NCBI GenBank assembly: GCA_008032935.1
Contig: CP032039.1
Coordinates: 372,001 to 436,000 of the forward strand
Length of the DNA stretch: 64,000 nucleotides
Source: Helicobacter pylori
GTDB taxonomy: Bacteria; Campylobacterota; Campylobacteria; Campylobacterales; Helicobacteraceae
Reading direction: 5' to 3'
Positions 19,595 to 29,045 of the stretch are shown piece after piece. Made by a program: the position numbers and the translations under genes. The notes below the pieces were generated by a model. That model was not told where the DNA came from, searched no databases, and saw only the letters and a list, made by a program, of their open reading frames with translations. The stretch's first letter is position 1. Each line of letters begins with the position of its first letter.

Positions 19595-20272
19595 ATGAGA
19601 GCTACGGCGATAAAAATCTTTTCATTCTCATCAGTATTCGCCCTATTGCTTCAGGGTTGCTTGAGCATCAATTTAAAACAAATGCTACCAGAGATCAGAA
19701 CTTATGATTTGAATGCGAGTTCTTTTGAAATCACGCAATGCCCTAAACCTTTGACTGAAGTGAGACTTATTAGTATTTTGAGCGCGGATTTATTCAACAC
19801 TAAAGAGATCGTGTTTAAAGCGCAAGACGGGCAGATCACGCATGGGAAGCACCAAAAATGGATAGACTTGCCTCGCAACATGCTAAAAACCATGTTCATG
19901 CAAGAAGCGCAAAAAGCATGCTTAGGCGTGGCTTTGCCCCCTTATGGCGCGGGTGCACCCACTTATGCGGTTCGTTTTACGATTTTGTCGTTTTCTCTTT
20001 TAGAAAAAGAAAATTCTACCTACAGGGCGGAATTCGCGCTAGGCTATGACATTAGCGTGAAAGGCGATTCGCATTCTGGAGTGATCATTAAGCATGAAAA
20101 TATTTCTAGCTTGGAAAATAAAACCACCAAAACGAGTAAAAATGGCAATCAAGATTTTCAAGAAAGCGCGATACAATCCCTCCAACATGTCAGCACGCAA
20201 GCGATGCAAGAAGCGATTTCTTTGATTAAAAAAGCCATTGAAGCGCAAAGCGTAAGCCCGTTAAAAAAATAA
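19595..20272 (+). CDS. ABC-transport auxiliary lipoprotein of the Mla/Pqi-like system
   Basis: 225 residues, lipoprotein signal with lipobox ending at C22 (FALLLQGC). The body (RTYDLNASSFEITQC, WIDLPRNMLKTMFMQEA, FTILSFSLLEKENS) resembles the PqiC/ABC-type auxiliary lipoprotein family that pairs with MCE-domain transporters, probably as the outer-membrane end of the lipid path. Two bases separate it from the MCE gene. A cysteine pair (TQCPKP, KACLGV) may form a disulfide. No MlaC or MlaA gene is in the window, so this lipoprotein may be the partner that replaces them (inference). Confidence 0.78.
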   Translation: MRATAIKIFSFSSVFALLLQGCLSINLKQMLPEIRTYDLNASSFEITQCPKPLTEVRLISILSADLFNTKEIVFKAQDGQITHGKHQKWIDLPRNMLKTMFMQEAQKACLGVALPPYGAGAPTYAVRFTILSFSLLEKENSTYRAEFALGYDISVKGDSHSGVIIKHENISSLENKTTKTSKNGNQDFQESAIQSLQHVSTQAMQEAISLIKKAIEAQSVSPLKK

Positions 20273-20283
20273 GGAGGAATTGT

Positions 20284-20871
20284 TTGAATTTACGATTGGC
20301 TGGAGCAAGCGTTTTAACGGCTTGTGTCTTTTCGGGGTGTTTTTTCTTAAAAATGTTTGATAAAAAACTTTCTAGTAACGATTGGCATATCCAAAAAGTG
20401 GAAATGAACCATCAAGTGTATGACATTGAAACCATGCTCGCTGATAGCGCTTTTAGAGAGCATGAAGAAGAGCAAGATTCCTCTCTAAATACCGCTTTGC
20501 CTGAAGATAAAACAGCGATTGAAGCCAAAGAGCAGGAACAAAAAGAAAAAAGAAAACACTGGTATGAGCTTTTTAAAAAGAAGCCAAAGCCTAAAAGCTC
20601 TATGGGAGAGTTTGTGTTTGATCAAAAAGAAAATCGTATTTATGGCAAAGGCTATTGCAACCGGTATTTTGCCAGCTATGTATGGCAGGGCGATAGGCAC
20701 ATTGGGATTGAAGATAGCGGGATTTCAAGAAAAGTGTGTAAAGATGAGCATTTAATGGCGTTTGAATTGGAATTTATGGAGAATTTTAAGGGTAATTTTA
20801 CGGTAACTAAGGGCAAGGACACGCTCATTTTAGACAACCAAAAAATGAAAATTTATTTGAAAACGCCTTGA
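20284..20871 (+). CDS. META/HslJ-domain lipoprotein
   Basis: 195 residues from a TTG start, 6 bases after a perfect AAGGAGG. The lipobox is LTAC (C14) or FSGC (C19). A charged, Glu/Lys-rich linker (residues 50-105) leads to a C-terminal META domain: FVFDQKENRIYGKGYCNRYF, then GISRKVCKDEHLMAFE, and the ending DTLILDNQKMKIYLK. META domains occur in heat-inducible HslJ and in Leishmania META-1; their ligand is unknown. Two cysteines (GYCN, KVCK) could pair. Last gene of the lipid-transport cluster; I recall an annotation linking the locus to flagellar motility but cannot support it here. Confidence 0.75.
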   Translation: MNLRLAGASVLTACVFSGCFFLKMFDKKLSSNDWHIQKVEMNHQVYDIETMLADSAFREHEEEQDSSLNTALPEDKTAIEAKEQEQKEKRKHWYELFKKKPKPKSSMGEFVFDQKENRIYGKGYCNRYFASYVWQGDRHIGIEDSGISRKVCKDEHLMAFELEFMENFKGNFTVTKGKDTLILDNQKMKIYLKTP

Positions 20872-21034
20872 GTTTATGTTTTGTGTTTTAAATGCGATCT
20901 AAAATCAAAAAACATTCTAAATGATAAAGAGATTAAAAAATTTTTAAAAAATAGGAGTAAAACTCATTCTTTTAAGGGGATAGGGGTATTTTGAAACAAT
21001 TCTCCCCCTACAACCCTCCAACTAAATCCCTCTA

Positions 21035-21064
21035 AACCCCATAAAGATCGCTTTTTAAGGGGTT
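21035..21064. terminator. Hairpin between convergent genes
   Basis: AACCCC-a-TAAA...TTTA-a-GGGGTT forms a strong stem in the 300-bp gap (20872-21171) between the META lipoprotein gene and the cytochrome c peroxidase gene, which point at each other. It could end transcription from both sides. The rest of the gap is AT-rich with a few G4/C5 runs and no open frame worth calling. Confidence 0.5.
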
Positions 21065-21171
21065 ATCGCTTGTTTTTTGAAAGCTTTTTATTATTTTGAT
21101 CGCAAAAGATGCTGATACTTTGAGCGGTTTTTAGATTTGGCGCCAAAGCCCCCTAAAAGGACTTTTTAAAA

Positions 21172-22224
21172 TCAAAAAGAGGGTTTAGGGGTTTTGTCTG
21201 TCATTATGGGGAGTTCTGGGTAGATTATTTTAGGTTTTTTACCCCTTAAGGCTCCAAAGAAAGTTTCAATTTTTTTCGCTTCCTCATCGCTGATTTCAAT
21301 GCCTAACTGGATAGAGCCCATTTCTTTAATCGCATCCTTGACATCCCAAAACTGCCCGTTATGGAAATAAGGCATCGTTTCGGTGATATTCCTTAAAGTA
21401 GGCACTTTCACAAGCCCGTTTTTATCGCCTTTGAAATCGCCCACATTAGCGAATTTATAAGGTTTGACCACCCCAAAAGGCTGCATCGTTCCCCCAAGAT
21501 TGATGCCGTTATGGCAAGCCACACAGCCTTTAGAAATGAATAAATCCAGCCCCTCTTTTTCGGCTTTGCTGAGCGCTTTAGGATTGCCTCTTAAAAAATC
21601 ATCGTAACGGCTTGGGGTGATGAGCGTGGCTTCAAACATAGCGATACTATCAGCGATCAATTTAAAATCAATTTTGACTTTAGAGCCATAGGCTTTTCTA
21701 AAGAGTTTGACATAGCCTGGCATGGAATTGATTTTTTCTACCACCACTTTAGGATCAGCCCCCATTTCAAAAGAAGACTGAATCGGCCCTTGCGCTTGTT
21801 CGTTTAAATGCGTAACCCTACCATCCCAAAACTGCACATCGTTAAACACAGAGTTATACACCGTTGGGGAACTTAAAAGGTGGGGGTTTTTCTTCCATTG
21901 AGAACCTACCGTGCTTGGGACTAAATCCACTCCGCCTAAGCCCAGATTATGGCATGTGTTGCAAGACACGAGATAGGAAGTGGAAATCCTAGGGTCAAAA
22001 TAGAGCATTTTGCCTAATTCCACTTGAGCGGAGGTCATGATTTCGCTGTTTTTGGTGCCAATACCCACATCTCTGGTTTTTTTGATTTGGTATTCTTTGA
22101 GCGCTTTGCCCATAGGCATGGGTTCTAACTGGCTTTCCCTCGCTTTTTTAATCAATTCTAAATCGTTTAGGGCATGAGCGCAAGAAAAAGCCAGACAAAC
22201 GCCCAACAAAATGGATTTTTTCAT
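21172..22224 (-). CDS. ccp: Di-heme cytochrome c peroxidase
   Basis: 350-residue periplasmic enzyme that reduces hydrogen peroxide to water with electrons from cytochrome c. A signal peptide covers residues 1-18 (LLGVCLAFSCAHA). Two heme c sites are present: CNTCH at residues 88-92 and CVACH near residue 234. Other family segments are VELGKMLYFDPRIS, YFHNGQFWDVKDAI and the GSIQLG region. It stands alone on the minus strand with its own promoter (TATAAT at 22269-22274), divergent from dnaE. Part of oxidative-stress defence in this microaerophile. Confidence 0.95.
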   Translation of the reverse strand: MKKSILLGVCLAFSCAHALNDLELIKKARESQLEPMPMGKALKEYQIKKTRDVGIGTKNSEIMTSAQVELGKMLYFDPRISTSYLVSCNTCHNLGLGGVDLVPSTVGSQWKKNPHLLSSPTVYNSVFNDVQFWDGRVTHLNEQAQGPIQSSFEMGADPKVVVEKINSMPGYVKLFRKAYGSKVKIDFKLIADSIAMFEATLITPSRYDDFLRGNPKALSKAEKEGLDLFISKGCVACHNGINLGGTMQPFGVVKPYKFANVGDFKGDKNGLVKVPTLRNITETMPYFHNGQFWDVKDAIKEMGSIQLGIEISDEEAKKIETFFGALRGKKPKIIYPELPIMTDKTPKPSF

Positions 22225-22268
22225 GATGAACTCCTAAAATATCGTTAAAAATAAAACAAAACTTTCTT

Positions 22269-22274
22269 ATTATA
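22269..22274 (-). promoter_or_regulatory. -10 element for cytochrome c peroxidase
   Basis: Perfect TATAAT on the minus strand, about 45 bases before the ccp ATG; AGGAGTTCATC before the start codon supplies the ribosome binding site. Confidence 0.65.
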
Positions 22275-22338
22275 ACCACCATTTTAAAATAATTCACCAC
22301 TAAATAATCTAATAAAGAGTTTTTTAAAGAGCGGTAGG

Positions 22339-22344
22339 TATAAT
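22339..22344 (+). promoter_or_regulatory. -10 element for dnaE
   Basis: Perfect TATAAT, 28 bases before the dnaE ATG at 22373. An in-frame ATG at 22343 lies within this element and so cannot be the start, which supports choosing 22373. Confidence 0.65.
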
Positions 22345-22372
22345 GGCATTAAATCCAAATAGGGGTTATACA

Positions 22373-25300
22373 ATGAAAGAGAATAAAGCCTTCACGCATT
22401 TGCACTTGCACACAGAATATTCGCTTTTAGACGGGGCGAACAAGATTAAAATTCTAGCCAAACGCATTAAAGAATTGGGCATGAAAAGCGTGAGCGTAAC
22501 CGACCATGGGAACATGTTTGGAGCGATTGATTTTTATACGAGCATGAAAAAAGAAGGCATTAAGCCTATTATCGGCATGGAAGCGTATATCCATAACGAT
22601 GATAATCTTTCTAGCAAAGAAACCAAGCAGCGTTTCCATTTGTGCCTATTCGCTAAAAACCAAGAGGGCTATGAAAATTTGATGTTCTTAAGCTCTATGG
22701 CGTATTTAGAGGGGTTTTATTATTTTCCGCGCATCAATAAAAAGCTTTTAAGGGAGCATTCTAAAGGCATTATCGCTTCTAGCGCGTGCTTGCAAGGGGA
22801 AGTCAATTACCATTTGAATACCAATAATGAGAGAAACCGCAAGTATGGGGCTAAAGGCTATGATGAAGCTAAAAGAATCGCTTGCGAATACCAAGAGATT
22901 TTTGAAGACGATTTTTATTTAGAAATCATGCGCCATGGCATTTTGGATCAGCGATTCATTGATAAACAAGTCATTAAAATGTCTTTAGAAACAGGGTTAA
23001 AAATCATTGCCACCAACGACACCCACTACACCATGCCCAATGACGCTAAGGCTCAAGAAGTAGCGATGTGCGTAGCGATGGGTAAAACCCTAAACGATAA
23101 GGGGCGCTTGAAACACTCCGTGCATGAGTTTTACATCAAGTCCCCCGAAGAAATGGCAAAGCTCTTTGCAGATATTCCAGAAGCCTTAGAAAACACCCAA
23201 GAAATTGCGGATAAATGCGTTTTAGAGATTGATTTAAAAGACGATAAGAAGAACCCCCCAACCCCCCAAGTTTCAAATTCACTAAAGCTTACGCTCAAAA
23301 TGAGGGGCTGGATTTTGAAGATGACGCTTCTTATTTCGCCTATAAGGCTAGAGAGGGCTTGAAAGAGCGCTTAATCTTAGTGCCAAAAGAAAAGCATGAT
23401 CAATACCAAGAACGCTTAGAAAAAGAAATTGAAGTCATTACGAACATGAAATTCCCAGGGTATATGCTGATTGTGTGGGATTTTATCCGTTACGCTAAAG
23501 AAATGGGTATTCCTGTAGGGCCTGGTAGGGGGAGTGCGGCCGGGAGTTTGGTGGCTTTTGCCTTAAAAATCACCGATATTGACCCTTTGAAATACGATTT
23601 GCTCTTTGAAAGGTTTTTGAACCCTGAAAGAATCAGCATGCCTGATATTGATACGGATTTTTGCCAGCGCCGGCGTAAGGAAATCATAGAATACATGATT
23701 GAAAAATACGGCAAATACAATGTGGCTCAGGTCATCACTTTTAATAAGATGTTGGCTAAAGGCGTGATCAGAGATGTTGCAAGGGTTTTGGACATGCCCT
23801 ATAAAGAAGCCGATGATTTTGCCAAGCTCATTCCTAACCGCTTAGGCATCACGCTTAAGGGCTATGAAAAAAATGGCGAGTTCATAGAGGGGGCGTGGGA
23901 ATTAGAGCCTAAAATCAAGGAATTAGTAGAGAGTAATGAATTAGCCAAACAAGTGTGGGAATATTCGCTCAATTTAGAGAATTTAAACCGCAACGCAGGC
24001 GTGCATGCCGCAGCTTTAGTGGTGGATAGCCAAAAAGAGTTGTGGCACAAAACCCCTTTGTTTGCTTCTGAAAAAACCGGCGGTATCGTTACGCAATATT
24101 CCATGAAGTATTTAGAGCCGGTGGATTTGATCAAGTTTGACTTCTTGGGGCTTAAAACCTTGACCGTGATTGATGATGCGCTTAAAATCATTAAAACGCA
24201 GCATAACATTGATGTGGATTTTTTATCGTTGGATATGGACGATCCGAAAGTGTATAAAACGATCCAAAGCGGGGATACGGTGGGGATCTTCCAAATTGAA
24301 TCCGGAATGTTTCAAGGGCTTAACAAGCGCTTAAGGCCTTCAAGCTTTGAAGACATTATCGCCATTATCGCGCTAGGGAGACCAGGACCCATGGAATCAG
24401 GCATGGTAGATGATTTTGTGAACAGAAAGCATGGCGTTGAGCCTATCGCTTATGCGTTTAAAGAATTAGAGCCGATCTTAAAGCCCACTTACGGCACGAT
24501 CGTCTATCAAGAGCAGGTGATGCAAATCGTGCAAACTATCGGTGGTTTTAGTTTGGGTGAAGCGGATCTCATCCGCCGCGCTATGGGGAAAAAAGACGCT
24601 CAGATCATGGCAGATAATAAGGCTAAGTTTGTTGAAGGCGCTAAAAATTTAGGGCATGATGGCCAAAAGGCGGCTAATTTATGGGATTTGATCGTTAAAT
24701 TTGCCGGCTATGGTTTCAACAAATCGCATTCAGCCGCTTATGCGATGATCACTTTCCAAACGGCGTATTTAAAGACTTATTACAAGCATGAGTTCATGGC
24801 AGCGATGCTCACTAGCGAATCCAATAAGATCGAATCCGTAGCACGCTATATTGATGAGGTTAGGGCTTTAGAAATTGAAGTGATGCCTCCGCACATCAAT
24901 TCTTCTATGCAAGATTTCAGCGTGGCGGAGTTTAAAAATCAAAAAGGCGAGTTAGAAAAGAAAATCGTGTTTGGTTTGGGAGCGATCAAAGGGGTTGGGG
25001 GTGAGCCGATTAAAAACATCATTGAAGAAAGGGCTAAAGGGGATTATAAGAGTTTGGAAGATTTTATTTCACGGGTGGATTTTTCTAAACTCACTAAAAA
25101 ATCTTTAGAGCCATTGGTGAAATCAGGGAGCTTGGACAATTTAGGCTACACTAGAAAAACCATGCTCGCTAACTTGGATTTGATCTGCGATGCCGGGCGC
25201 GCTAAAGACAAGGCTAATGAAATGATGCAAGGGGGCAACTCCCTTTTTGGAGCCATGGAAGGCAGAATTAAAGAGCAGGTTATTTTGGACATGATTGATT

Positions 25301-26007
25301 TGGGCGAGCATGACGCTAAAACGCTTTTAGAATGCGAGTATGAAACTTTAGGAATCCATGTTTCAGGCAACCCTTTAGACGAGTTTAAAGAAGAAATTAA
25401 GGGCTTTAAAAATTTAGTCAAAAGCATTGATATTGAAGAATTAGAAATCGGATCGCAGGCTTATTTGCTGGGTAAAATCATGGAAGTTAAAAAGAAAATT
25501 GGCAAACGAAGCGGTAAGCCTTATGGCACAGCGGACATTTTGGATCGATACGGCAAGTTTGAACTCATGCTGTTTGAAAAGCAATTAAACGCCTTAGAAG
25601 AGTTGGATATTAATAAGCCTTTAGTGTTTAAATGCAAGATTGAAGAGCAAGAAGAAGTGGCGCGATTGAGGCTTTTTGAAATCTTGGATCTAGAGAGCGC
25701 TAGAGAGGTTAAAATCCCTAAAGCCCACTATAAAGACCCTGACAAGCAAAAAGAAGAGGTGCGCGAAATCCCCCCCATGGAAATACTCGCTTCTAGTTCT
25801 TGCTCTTTAGCGATCGTGTTAGAAAACGATGTGAAAAAAGAGTTTTTAAGACAAATCAAAGAGAGCGCTCTAAAACACCAGGGCAAACGCCCCTTGTATT
25901 TGATCATCAAGGATAAGGATAAGCAATTCAAAATTCAAAGCGATCTAATGGTAAATGAAAAGATTAAGGACGATTTTAAAGAATTAGAGTGGAGGGATTT
26001 AGCTTGA
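22373..26007 (+). CDS. dnaE: DNA polymerase III alpha subunit, frameshifted at adjacent C6 tracts
   Basis: Replicative polymerase, essential. ATG 22373 follows AGGGG by 7 bases. As read, the first frame ends at 23362 with a foreign tail (QVSNSLKLTLKMRG) and the rest is open from about 23270 to 26007. One extra C in the run 23262-23267 (or its neighbour 23254-23259) restores NPPTPPSFKFTKAYAQNEG and 1211 residues, the family length. The PHP domain is at the N terminus (HLHLHTEYSLLDGA, TDHGNMFGAIDF). Polymerase core motifs are GPGRGSAAGSLVAF and PDIDTDFCQRRR. The finger region includes RRAMGKKDAQIM, followed by HhH and OB-fold parts. A truncated DnaE would be lethal, so this is best read as a base-calling error. 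Confidence 0.95.
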
Positions 26008-26777
26008 GGATCAACCAGTTTTTAGCCCATTACACCAAGCACTCCAGAAGAGAAGCTGAAAAATTGGTTTTAGAAGGGCGGGTGAAAATCAACCATGAGC
26101 ATGCCAAACTCGCTAGCGTGGTTAAAGAAAACGACAAGGTGTTTTTAGACAAACGACTCATTAAGCCCTTAAAAAACAAAAAATTCAGCGTGTTAGTCTA
26201 TCACAAGCCAAAGGGCGAACTAGTGAGTAAGGCCGATCCCTTAAAACGGCGCGTGATTTATGAAAGCTTGGAGAAAAAATACGCCCATTTCGCGCCGGTG
26301 GGGCGTTTGGATTTTGCGAGCGAGGGGGTGCTACTCTTAAGCGATAGTAAAGCAGTGGTGAGCGCTTTAATGCATGCGAATTTAGAAAAAGAGTATCTCA
26401 TTAAAATTCAAGGCTTTATTACAAGAGAGATGGAAAACGCCATGCAAGAGGGCTTGAAATTAGAAAACGCCACTAAGGGAGCGCACCAAAAAACCCCCAT
26501 TAAAAGCATGGAATTTGCCCCCTTTATTGGTTATGAAATCATCAAAAACCATGCCAAATACTCCAAACTTAGAGTCATTATCAATGAGGGGAAAAACAGA
26601 GAATTGAGGCGTTTTTTTGCGTTTTTTAACGCTGGAGTGTTGGATTTAAGGCGCGTTCGTTATGGTTTTGTGAATTTGAATGCCTTGCCGGTAGGGAAAG
26701 TGCGTTTTCTGAACCGCCAAGAATACAATGAGTTGCATGCGTTTATGGCTAATGCGGCTAATGTTAAAGGGGATTAG
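26004..26777 (+). CDS. rluB: 23S rRNA pseudouridine synthase, RluB/RsuA family
   Basis: 257 residues from TTG 26004, which overlaps the dnaE stop (TTGA) and lies 7 bases after GGAGGG; the frame stays open 15 bases further upstream but that would enter dnaE. An S4 RNA-binding domain is at residues 1-60 (RINQFLAHYTKHSRREAEKL). The catalytic domain has GRLDFASEGVLLLSDS, with the catalytic Asp in GRLD, and the closing motif EGKNRELRRFFAFF. RsuA-family enzymes isomerise one uridine in large or small subunit rRNA; RluB is the usual label here, but the exact position modified is inferred. Confidence 0.88.
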   Translation: MRINQFLAHYTKHSRREAEKLVLEGRVKINHEHAKLASVVKENDKVFLDKRLIKPLKNKKFSVLVYHKPKGELVSKADPLKRRVIYESLEKKYAHFAPVGRLDFASEGVLLLSDSKAVVSALMHANLEKEYLIKIQGFITREMENAMQEGLKLENATKGAHQKTPIKSMEFAPFIGYEIIKNHAKYSKLRVIINEGKNRELRRFFAFFNAGVLDLRRVRYGFVNLNALPVGKVRFLNRQEYNELHAFMANAANVKGD

Positions 26778-26831
26778 CGCTTGAGTTATGCTATACTTCA
26801 AAGTTGGGGGAAATAAAAAATAAGGATTATC

Positions 26832-27146
26832 ATGTTAGAAGTGATTAATGGGAAGAATTACGCAGAAAAAACCGCTCATCAAGCGGTAGTGGTCAATGTT
26901 GGGGCGAGTTGGTGTCCAGATTGTAGGAAGATTGAGCCGATTATGGAAAATTTAGCCAAAACTTACAAAGGCAAGGTGGAATTTTTTAAGGTTTCTTTTG
27001 ATGAGAGCCAGGATTTAAAAGAGAGCTTAGGCATTCGCAAGATCCCCACTTTGATTTTTTACAAAAACGGGAAAGAAGTGGGTGAAAGGCTTGTAGAGCC
27101 CGGATCTTCAAAGCCGATTGAAGATGCGATTAAAACGCTCTTATAA
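26832..27146 (+). CDS. trx2: Thioredoxin-like protein with WCPDC active site
   Basis: 104 residues, a single thioredoxin fold. The redox motif is SWCPDC with cysteines at 28 and 31; the usual motif is WCGPC, so the middle residues differ. The cis-proline (IRKIPTLIFYKNGKEVGE) is conserved. Cytoplasmic, no signal peptide. H. pylori has a second, classical thioredoxin; this one matches the one called Trx2 or TrxC. It has its own ribosome binding site (TAAGGATT). The changed CxxC should shift its redox potential and partner range (inference). Confidence 0.9.
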   Translation: MLEVINGKNYAEKTAHQAVVVNVGASWCPDCRKIEPIMENLAKTYKGKVEFFKVSFDESQDLKESLGIRKIPTLIFYKNGKEVGERLVEPGSSKPIEDAIKTLL

Positions 27147-27503
27147 AGGGCGTTAAAGAGCCTTGTTGTTAAAAAGAACCCATAGGAATCTTTTTTAGCT
27201 CCTTTTTTTGATAAAGGGGCTAACTTCAAATAGTTTTTATCTTTCTTTATCTCAAAAAATCGTTTTTATCGTTTTTAAATCAGCATGTTTGTTAAAAAAG
27301 TTTCTTTAATTAAGCTAAAAATGAGCGAATTTGTGGTACTAATGCTTGCAGTGTGAAATTTGTAGGGCTAGAACTTGTAAAATGTGAAAAAAAAGACGCA
27401 TAAAATGCTAAAATCCGCAAAAACACTGTGTGTTTAGATTAGAAGTTTAAAATTAGGAACGGAAGTATCTGTTTTAAATTTTGAATAGGGAGTTTCTATC
27501 ACT
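27147..27503. other. Intergenic gap of 357 bp with a weak terminator
   Basis: 27197-27221 (AGCTCCTTT...AAAGGGGCT) forms a 9-bp stem followed by T-rich DNA and may end the thioredoxin transcript. The remainder, up to the LpoB-like gene, is very AT-rich; it probably holds the promoter of the lipoprotein cluster, but I could not fix one -10 element. No gene seen. Confidence 0.5.
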
Positions 27504-28136
27504 ATGGTATTGAAAACAAAATTAAAAATTATAAGCTCGGTGATTTTGAGTACTTTATTGTGGGTGGGTTGCTCAAGCGAAATGGCAACTTATCAAAATG
27601 TGAATGATGCCACTAAAAATACGACTGCAAGTATTAACAGCACGGATTTATTGCTAACCGCTAACGCGATGTTAGATTCCATGTTTAGCGACCCTAATTT
27701 TGAGCAACTCAAGGGCAAGCATTTGATTGAAGTTTCAGATGTGATTAACGACACCACGCAACCCAATTTGGACATGAATCTTTTGACGACCGAAATCGCG
27801 CGGCAGTTGCGGTTGCGATCTAATGGGAGGTTCAATATCACAAGGGCGAGTGGAGGGAGTGGTATTGCAGCAGATAACAGAATGGTGAAACAGCGCGAAA
27901 AAGAACGAGAGAGCGAAGAGTATAATCAAGACACCACTGTAGAAAAAGGCACTTTAAAAGCCGCCGATTTATCTTTAAGTGGTAAAGTATCCAGTATCGC
28001 AGCCTCTATTAGTAGTTCTAGGCAGCGCTTAGACTATGACTTCACCCTAAGCCTTACCAATAGGAAAACGGGTGAAGAGGTATGGAGCGATGTCAAGCCT
28101 ATTGTGAAAAATGCTAGCAATAAGCGTATGTTTTAA
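27504..28136 (+). CDS. LpoB-like lipoprotein (penicillin-binding protein activator type)
   Basis: 210 residues with a lipoprotein signal (WVGCSS, C23). The domain around residues 70-205 (KHLIEVSDVINDTTQPNLDM, ARQLRLRSNGRFNITR, ADLSLSGKVSSI, DFTLSLTNRKTGEEVWSD) has the order of the LpoB/YcfM family, whose E. coli member activates PBP1B at the outer membrane. H. pylori has only a small PBP set, so a role in cell-wall synthesis is plausible but inferred. It opens a four-gene cluster with lpp20, spacing 23 bases to the next gene. Confidence 0.75.
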   Translation: MVLKTKLKIISSVILSTLLWVGCSSEMATYQNVNDATKNTTASINSTDLLLTANAMLDSMFSDPNFEQLKGKHLIEVSDVINDTTQPNLDMNLLTTEIARQLRLRSNGRFNITRASGGSGIAADNRMVKQREKERESEEYNQDTTVEKGTLKAADLSLSGKVSSIAASISSSRQRLDYDFTLSLTNRKTGEEVWSDVKPIVKNASNKRMF

Positions 28137-28159
28137 ATTTATATTTGAAAGGATGAACG

Positions 28160-28687
28160 ATGAAAAATCAAGTTAAAAAAATTTTAGGAATGAGCGTGAT
28201 AGCAACGATGGTGATCGTGGGTTGTAGCCATGCCCCAAAATCAGGTATCAGTAAAAGCAATAAGGCATACAAAGAAGCGACTAAAGGCGCTCCTGATTGG
28301 GTAGTAGGGGATTTAGAAAAAGTGGCGAAGTATGAAAAATATTCAGGGGTCTTTTTAGGAAGGGCTGAGGATTTGATCACTAATAATGATGTGGATTATT
28401 CTACGAATCAGGCTACAGCGAAAGCTAGGGCTAATTTAGCGGCGAATCTAAAATCCACTTTACAAAAAGATTTGGAAAATGAAAAAACCAGAACGGTAGA
28501 CGCTTCTGGTAAAAGGTCCATAAGCGGCACTGATACTGAAAAAATTTCTCAATTGGTGGATAAGGAATTGATCGCTTCTAAAATGCTTGCCCGCTATGTC
28601 GGTAAAGATAGGGTTTTTGTTTTAGTGGGCTTGGATAAGCAAATTGTGGATAAAGTGCGCGAAGAGTTAGGCATGGTTAAAAAGTAG
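28160..28687 (+). CDS. lpp20: Outer membrane lipoprotein Lpp20
   Basis: 175 residues, lipobox VIVGC with lipidated C22. The mature part contains the LPP20 fold: [16 protein letters not shown] followed by [17 protein letters not shown]. Known as a major surface and vesicle antigen of H. pylori. The ribosome binding site is AAAGGATG 8 bases before the ATG. The next two genes carry the same G-x-A/S...A..KA..DL pattern, so they look like tandem paralogues. Molecular role not established. Confidence 0.95.
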   Translation: MKNQVKKILGMSVIATMVIVGCSHAPKSGISKSNKAYKEATKGAPDWVVGDLEKVAKYEKYSGVFLGRAEDLITNNDVDYSTNQATAKARANLAANLKSTLQKDLENEKTRTVDASGKRSISGTDTEKISQLVDKELIASKMLARYVGKDRVFVLVGLDKQIVDKVREELGMVKK

Positions 28688-28694
28688 GGTTTTA

Positions 28695-29036
28695 ATGAAA
28701 CGCCTTGCTATTGCACTTGTTTTGGTGTTGGGGTTTGTGTGGGGGAAGTCCTTGCCTAAGTGGGCAAAAGATTGCTCAAAAGAAGTGCAGATTGAAAAGA
28801 CCCAAACCAAAGACGAAAAAATTTTAGTGTGCGGGATGAGCGATATATTGCTTTCAGATATGGACTATAGCTTGTCCTCAGCCAGACAAAACGCCTTAGA
28901 GAAAGTGATGGAAGTTTTCAAGGGGGATAAAATAGAGATTAAGGCTAGTGAGCTAAAGGCCACTTTTATTGATACGGATAAAGTTTATGTGCTTCTAAGA
29001 ATCACTAAGAAGCATGTCGCTTTAATGAACGAGTAA
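28695..29036 (+). CDS. Exported LPP20-family small protein
   Basis: 113 residues with a signal peptide (MKRLAIALVLVLGFVWG) but no lipobox. The mature part (LVCGMSDILLSDMDYSLSSA, then RQNALEKVMEVF) is a short version of the LPP20 domain: a G-containing strand, a D-Y-S turn and an Ala-rich helix. Two cysteines (KDCSKE, LVCGMS) may form a disulfide. It sits 7 bases after lpp20 and 9 bases before the next family member, so co-expression is very likely. Function unknown. Confidence 0.8.
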   Translation: MKRLAIALVLVLGFVWGKSLPKWAKDCSKEVQIEKTQTKDEKILVCGMSDILLSDMDYSLSSARQNALEKVMEVFKGDKIEIKASELKATFIDTDKVYVLLRITKKHVALMNE

Positions 29037-29045
29037 GGATTAATA

